In this document: in pieces, positions 5,034-8,483 of the stretch
Layout of the letters: each line of letters starts with the position of its first letter
How positions within the stretch are numbered: the first letter of the stretch is position 1
Origin: Candidatus Brocadiia bacterium
GTDB taxonomy: Bacteria > Planctomycetota > MHYJ01 > JACQXL01
NCBI GenBank assembly: GCA_020062035.1
Contig: JAGUXD010000166.1
Span: 1-8,483 of the forward strand
Reading direction: 5' to 3'
DNA length: 8,483 nucleotides
Position numbers and translations under genes: made by a program
Notes under the pieces: generated by a model
Told to the model about the DNA's origin: nothing
The model's input: only the letters and a program-made list of their open reading frames with translations
Databases searched by the model: none

Positions 5034-6194
5034 ACGCTTATATAATGGCGACATCTCTCTAAGTCGATGAATTACCTTTACCGTTGTTTCTATTGTAAAA
5101 TTTATCTCTTCTTTAGTTGTTTCTCTGCCCAAAGAGAATCTGATAGAACCGTGTGCGATTTCTACAGAAACTCCCATCGCTGATAAGACATGCGACGGCT
5201 CTAAACTCTCTGAAGTGCAGGCAGAGCCCGATGATACGCAAATTCCGTGACTATCTAAATTCAGCAAAATACTCTCCCCTTCTACATACTTGAACGCTAC
5301 ATTTAAGATATGAGGTAAACGATTTTGCGGGTGTCCATTTATCTTTACTTCATCTATTCTCTTTGTAAGTTCATTCTCAAGATAGTCCCGCAATCCTGCC
5401 ATCCTCATATTTGTCTTATCCATATCTGCGTAAGATAGTTCCATTGCTTTGGCTAAACCAATAATACCGGCTGTATTCTCTGTCCCGGCTCGTCTGCGAA
5501 ACTCGTGATGACCGCCATATTGAAGTTGCTGTATCTTTGTCCCCTTTCTGATATACAATACCCCAACGCCTTTAGGTCCGTAGAATTTATGGGCTGTGAG
5601 TGATAACAAGTTAATCATTGTGTTACCCAGATTAAACCGCACTTTACCGACGGACTGAACTGCATCAGTATGAAATATTATTCCACGCGCCGCACAAATC
5701 TCAGCAATCTCTTCTATGGGCTGAATTGTCCCGACCTCATTATTAGAATGCATAATAGACACAAAAATCGTTTCTTTACGCAATGCCTTTTCAAACTCCT
5801 TTACATCCACACAACCATTACTATCAACCGGCAGATAAGTAATATCAAAGCCCTGTTTTTTTAATTCATTACAAGGATTCAGAACAGCGTGATGTTCTAT
5901 TTGAGAGGTGATAATATGATTACCTTTGTTGCGGTTAGCGAGAGCCGAGCCGAAAATCGCCAAGTTATCTGATTCTGTTCCGCCGCTTGCGAAGATAATC
6001 TCTTTTGTCTCAGCGCCGAGTAATTGCGCCACTTTTTCCCTCGCCTTCTCTATAGCAATCCTCACCTCTCTGCCACTCTGGTGCAAACTTGATGGATTTG
6101 CATAAGATGTATCCAGATATGGCTTCATTGCCTCAACCACTGATGGATGAACCCGTGTCGTGGCTGAATTATCTAAATATATTATCTTTTGCAC
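5025..6194 (-). CDS. nifS: Cysteine desulfurase, NifS/IscS type
   Basis: A 389-aa PLP enzyme releasing sulfur from L-cysteine as an enzyme-bound persulfide for Fe-S cluster or other sulfur-cofactor assembly. Seen: YLDNSATT (6-13), NPSSLHQSG (33-41), GGTESDN (71-77), the PLP-stacking histidine in EHHAV (100-104), NNEVGTIQP (151-159), HTDAVQ (175-180), the Schiff-base Lys203 in LTAHKFYGPKG, RRRAGTEN (233-240), and the catalytic Cys326 in SSGSACTS (321-328), whose loop is the long group I type. The start is GTG at 6194, giving the standard QKIIYLDNSATT beginning. It lacks a Shine-Dalgarno and lies 6 nt after a -10 box. It has its own promoter in the 37-nt gap after the upstream flavoprotein gene. 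No scaffold gene (iscU/nifU) or thiI/mnmA partner is in the window, so cluster assembly versus tRNA thiolation is open. The last codons fall in repeat copy B. Confidence 0.96.
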   Translation of the reverse strand: MQKIIYLDNSATTRVHPSVVEAMKPYLDTSYANPSSLHQSGREVRIAIEKAREKVAQLLGAETKEIIFASGGTESDNLAIFGSALANRNKGNHIITSQIEHHAVLNPCNELKKQGFDITYLPVDSNGCVDVKEFEKALRKETIFVSIMHSNNEVGTIQPIEEIAEICAARGIIFHTDAVQSVGKVRFNLGNTMINLLSLTAHKFYGPKGVGVLYIRKGTKIQQLQYGGHHEFRRRAGTENTAGIIGLAKAMELSYADMDKTNMRMAGLRDYLENELTKRIDEVKINGHPQNRLPHILNVAFKYVEGESILLNLDSHGICVSSGSACTSESLEPSHVLSAMGVSVEIAHGSIRFSLGRETTKEEINFTIETTVKVIHRLREMSPLYKRKA

Positions 6195-6200
6195 AGGAGT

Positions 6201-6228
6201 ATAATAAATAATCCTTGCTTGTTGTCAA
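6201..6228 (-). promoter_or_regulatory. Predicted promoter giving a leaderless nifS mRNA
   Basis: On the minus strand a perfect TTGACA (6228-6223) is followed after 16 nt by TATTAT (6206-6201, 5 of 6). An overlapping TATACT (6203-6198) is an alternative at 19 nt. Transcription would start at or within a few bases of the GTG start codon (6194). The -35 lies only a few bases after the stop of the preceding gene. Confidence 0.6.
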
Positions 6229-6231
6229 TCT

Positions 6232-7575
6232 CTAACGGTGTGAAAGCCGAGCGGAAAGTGATTGTGCCGCAATTACTATCGGCTCCCAGATATCACAAAC
6301 AGGCGGAGAATAACAGAAATCAGATTTCTGTAGGTCCGTTATGGTCATCTTGTTCTGGATTGCTAATGAGAGCATATTCACCCGCAACTCAGCACCGGAT
6401 TTACATAAGACCTGTCCGCCGATAATTCGTCTGGTTTCTTTATCGGCTATCAGTTTAATATGCACATCGCTTGCACCGGGGTAATAATGAGGTAATGAAG
6501 GGTATTTTATCAAAGAAGAAACAGAAGTAATACCGAGGTTTTTATTGTTAGCGATATAATCCTCAGTTAATCCAACACTTCCTATTTCCATATCAAATAA
6601 TCTTAATATTGATGCATTAAAGATAAGTGGCGCGGTTTCTGATTTACCAGTTGCATTAGCGCCGGCAACCATACCCTGACGCGCCGCAATGGTTCCAAGC
6701 CCGCTTACCATCGCTTCAGCGGTTATTCCAGAAATACCCTCTGCACAATCGCCTGCCGCATAAACATCCGGCAGATTTGTTCTTAAATACTGGTCGGTCC
6801 TAATCCCGCCTGTTGTGCCTATCTGGACCCCAATCTCTCTTGCTAATTTTGTCTGTGGGTTAATACCGACTGTTACAATAACAATATCACCGACTACTTC
6901 AGATAAATCAGACACGGGCTTATCTTCTACTAATTTTATCCCTTCGTTAGAGAGACGTTGTTTGATAAAGCCGCTTATTTCTTTATCCAGCATCGGCCTT
7001 AGCAAATAACGTCGTGCAATAACCGCTGTCTCAAATCCAAGATGTTTAAGTGCCTCGGCAACCTCCAAACCGATAAAACTGGCGCCGATAATAGCCACAG
7101 AGCGGCCCCGCAAAGCCGTAGCCGTAATAACGGATTTAGCAAATTGAATAATCCTTTTGCCGTCATCAATCGTGCGTAACACAAAAACATTATCATTATC
7201 TATCCCCTTAATCCGCGGTTTTGAGGAGGTTGCCCCGGTCGCAAAAATCAGGGTATCATAAGATATTTTACCCGTCTCATCTGTTACCATATTGCGATAA
7301 GCCATCTCCCGGGCTTGATGGTTGATTTGAATAACCTCAGTCTGTAGTTTCTGGATGATTTTCTGAACCGCAAAAACCTTACTCGGAAAGACAATAAGGC
7401 CTTCTATGGGTTGAATCTCACCTTTGATGGCAAATGGCAAACCACAACGAGAGTAGGTTGAGTAATTATCCTTATCAATGACCGTGATTTCAGCCGAGCG
7501 GTCTGACTTACGCGCCGCGAATGCCGCCGAAGCACCAGCCGTTCCACCGCCGATAATTACTATCTTCCTCAGCAT
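6232..7575 (-). CDS. FAD-dependent pyridine nucleotide-disulfide oxidoreductase, NADH oxidase / CoA-disulfide reductase-like
   Basis: A 447-aa cytosolic flavoprotein of the Nox/CoADR group, which uses NAD(P)H to reduce O2, CoA disulfide, polysulfide or similar substrates. Seen: FAD loop GGGTAGASAA (9-18), one redox-active cysteine Cys44 in YSRCGLPFAI (41-50) instead of a CxxxxC pair, ATGA (112-115), the NAD(P)H-binding loop IIGASFIGLEVAEAL (162-176), VTVGINP (234-240), AAGDCAE (273-279), and a C-terminal dimerisation domain with the interface motif CYSPPVCDIWEP (421-432) that in CoADRs reaches the partner's active site. The Cys421/Cys427 pair around YSPP is notable. I chose the ATG at 7575 because the family begins with the M-x-KIVIIGG strand; a TTG 36 nt upstream would add an unlikely tail. 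No Shine-Dalgarno is seen. Upstream is the three-way-junction element, downstream the nifS promoter. The substrate cannot be told from sequence alone. Confidence 0.9.
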   Translation of the reverse strand: MLRKIVIIGGGTAGASAAFAARKSDRSAEITVIDKDNYSTYSRCGLPFAIKGEIQPIEGLIVFPSKVFAVQKIIQKLQTEVIQINHQAREMAYRNMVTDETGKISYDTLIFATGATSSKPRIKGIDNDNVFVLRTIDDGKRIIQFAKSVITATALRGRSVAIIGASFIGLEVAEALKHLGFETAVIARRYLLRPMLDKEISGFIKQRLSNEGIKLVEDKPVSDLSEVVGDIVIVTVGINPQTKLAREIGVQIGTTGGIRTDQYLRTNLPDVYAAGDCAEGISGITAEAMVSGLGTIAARQGMVAGANATGKSETAPLIFNASILRLFDMEIGSVGLTEDYIANNKNLGITSVSSLIKYPSLPHYYPGASDVHIKLIADKETRRIIGGQVLCKSGAELRVNMLSLAIQNKMTITDLQKSDFCYSPPVCDIWEPIVIAAQSLSARLSHR

Positions 7576-7617
7576 AAAATATACAGATAACCAAGTTCCA
7601 TATAAAATCAATAAATA

Positions 7618-7680
7618 TCCACTCTTTTCCGCTGAATATAACCCATATTCAGCCGATTAGCGTGATAATCGCATAGTGGA
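7618..7680. other. Candidate structured element: three-way junction between gcvPB and the flavoprotein gene
   Basis: A closing stem TCCACT (7618-7623) with AGTGGA (7675-7680) encloses two adjacent perfect hairpins: 7631-7653 (9 bp, 5-nt loop) and 7654-7671 (6 bp, 6-nt loop), with no base between them. Read on the minus strand (the direction of the flanking genes), the junction strands are AUG, none, and GGAAAAG. It sits 5 nt after the gcvPB stop and about 40 nt before the next start. No U-tract follows, so it is not a standard terminator. Hammerhead core bases are absent. Confidence 0.5.
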
Positions 7681-7685
7681 GCGTT

Positions 7686-8483
7686 TTACTTTCTCCATCT
7701 GACCACTAATTGCCTGGCGGCCTTGACTTCGTCAAGCCGTGCTACTGGTGTGGTCTGCGGCGCTGATTTGACCTTCTCTGGCTCTGTCTCTGCCTCTCTG
7801 GCTATTTCTTTCATGGCCTGAATGAATTCGTCAAGCGTCTCTTTGCTTTCGGTCTCGGTCGGTTCTATCATCAATGCCTCGGGGATAATCAGCGGGAAAT
7901 ACACGGTCGGCGGATGGAATCCGTAATCAAGTAATCGTTTGGCAATATCCAGTGTCCTGACACCATATTTCTTTGCCTGAATTGTTCCGTCCAGAACGCA
8001 TTCGTGCATACAATGTCTGTCATAAGTCAGATGGTAATGGGATTTGAGTTGAGCCATAATATAATTGGCATTCAGGACCGCCATCTGACTTGCTAATTTC
8101 AATCCAACAGAGCCCATCATCCGAATATAGATATATGCCTTGATGAGAACCGAGATATTGCCATAAAAACCCTTGATTTGTCCGATGGAGCGAGGACGGT
8201 TATAATCAAGAATAAATTTGTCTTTAATCTTACTAATCACAGGCACAGGTAGGTATGACGCAAGTTTAGAGGATACGGCAACCGGACCAGCGCCTGGTCC
8301 TCCACCACCGTGCGGTGTGGAAAAGGTTTTATGAAGATTGAAATGTAAGACATCTACACCAACTGATGAAAGTTTGGTAATACCCATAATGGAGTTAAGA
8401 TTGGCGCCATCCATATAGATAAAAGAACCGCTCTTTCGGACAATATCGCATATTTCTTTTATATGCTCATCAAATAAGCCTAA
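7686..8483 (-). CDS. gcvPB: Glycine dehydrogenase (decarboxylating) subunit 2, N-terminal part outside window
   Basis: The reading frame runs in from the right edge and gives 265 residues, about the C-terminal half of a GcvPB protein (family about 480-490 aa). GcvPB is the PLP-binding subunit of the two-gene P-protein of the glycine cleavage system; it decarboxylates glycine and passes aminomethyl to lipoylated GcvH. Seen, numbering from the window edge: LGLFDEHI (1-8), MDGANLNSIMGI (24-35), HFNLHKTFSTPHGGGGPGAGP with the PLP-binding Lys52, and a typical end TTPVARLDEVKAARQLVVRW. An internal ATG at 8414 is not the start, as family-conserved residues precede it. gcvPA, gcvH and gcvT would be expected upstream, outside the window. 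The three-way-junction element follows directly after its stop. No truncation is apparent other than the window edge. Confidence 0.96.
   Translation of the reverse strand, partial: LGLFDEHIKEICDIVRKSGSFIYMDGANLNSIMGITKLSSVGVDVLHFNLHKTFSTPHGGGGPGAGPVAVSSKLASYLPVPVISKIKDKFILDYNRPRSIGQIKGFYGNISVLIKAYIYIRMMGSVGLKLASQMAVLNANYIMAQLKSHYHLTYDRHCMHECVLDGTIQAKKYGVRTLDIAKRLLDYGFHPPTVYFPLIIPEALMIEPTETESKETLDEFIQAMKEIAREAETEPEKVKSAPQTTPVARLDEVKAARQLVVRWRK

Noticed and set aside
7576..7611. Extended N-terminus of the flavoprotein from a TTG at 7611
   Set aside because: The family starts at the FAD-binding strand (M-x-KIVIIGG), reached from the ATG at 7575. The extra 12 residues look non-coding and no SD supports TTG.
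7618..7680. Hammerhead ribozyme or glycine riboswitch interpretation of the three-way junction
   Set aside because: The junction lacks the CUGAUGA and GAAA hammerhead core strands. The element is downstream of gcvPB and lacks the tandem glycine aptamer layout.
8412..8414. ATG at 8414 as the start of the right-edge gene
   Set aside because: Twenty-three codons upstream to the window edge translate to conserved GcvPB sequence (LGLFDEHI), so the gene continues beyond the window.

Overview
The window is a bacterial chromosome segment, AT-rich overall (roughly 40% GC by eye) with one GC-rich island that is an RNase P RNA gene. All proteins belong to ordinary bacterial housekeeping or redox families. 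TTGACA-type promoters are recognisable. The enzyme set (two-subunit glycine dehydrogenase, NADH oxidase/CoA-disulfide-reductase-like flavoprotein, AmmeMemoRadiSam radical SAM enzyme, NifS-type desulfurase) suits an anaerobic or microaerophilic, probably uncultivated bacterium. I cannot place it in a phylum from this sequence. No phage, transposase, CRISPR or tRNA was seen.

Layout. Positions 1-1852 hold a tightly packed minus-strand block, read rnhA (RNase HI), rnpB (RNase P RNA), mtnA (methylthioribose-1-phosphate isomerase, cut off by the window edge). The RNA gene is wedged between the rnhA stop codon and the mtnA start codon with almost no spare bases. Positions 1853-1986 are a divergent promoter region. 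A single plus-strand gene, gap (GAPDH, 1987-2988), follows and is the only gene here with a strong Shine-Dalgarno sequence. From 2983 to the right edge everything is again on the minus strand, in transcription order gcvPB (partial), an Nox/CoADR-like flavoprotein, nifS, trxB and amrS. amrS converges on gap, and the two stop codons overlap by 6 bp.

How the genes fit together. The right-hand block is redox and sulfur themed: glycine decarboxylation, NAD(P)H/disulfide flavoenzymes, sulfur mobilisation for Fe-S clusters, and a radical SAM enzyme that needs such clusters. It looks like a loose run of genes with its own internal promoter(s), not one tight operon, since a good promoter lies immediately before nifS.

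The least ordinary features are non-coding. (1) The RNase P RNA carries the same few palindromic hairpin modules in several different helices. (2) A pair of related hairpin-forming AT-rich repeats flanks trxB, with a 19-bp core inverted between the copies, and supplies the last codons of trxB and nifS. (3) A 63-nt element between gcvPB and the flavoprotein gene folds on paper as a three-way junction. (4) Six of the seven visible start codons lack a usable Shine-Dalgarno, and at least two promoters sit so close to the start codon that nearly leaderless mRNAs are expected. (5) A perfect inverted repeat lies in the gap promoter.
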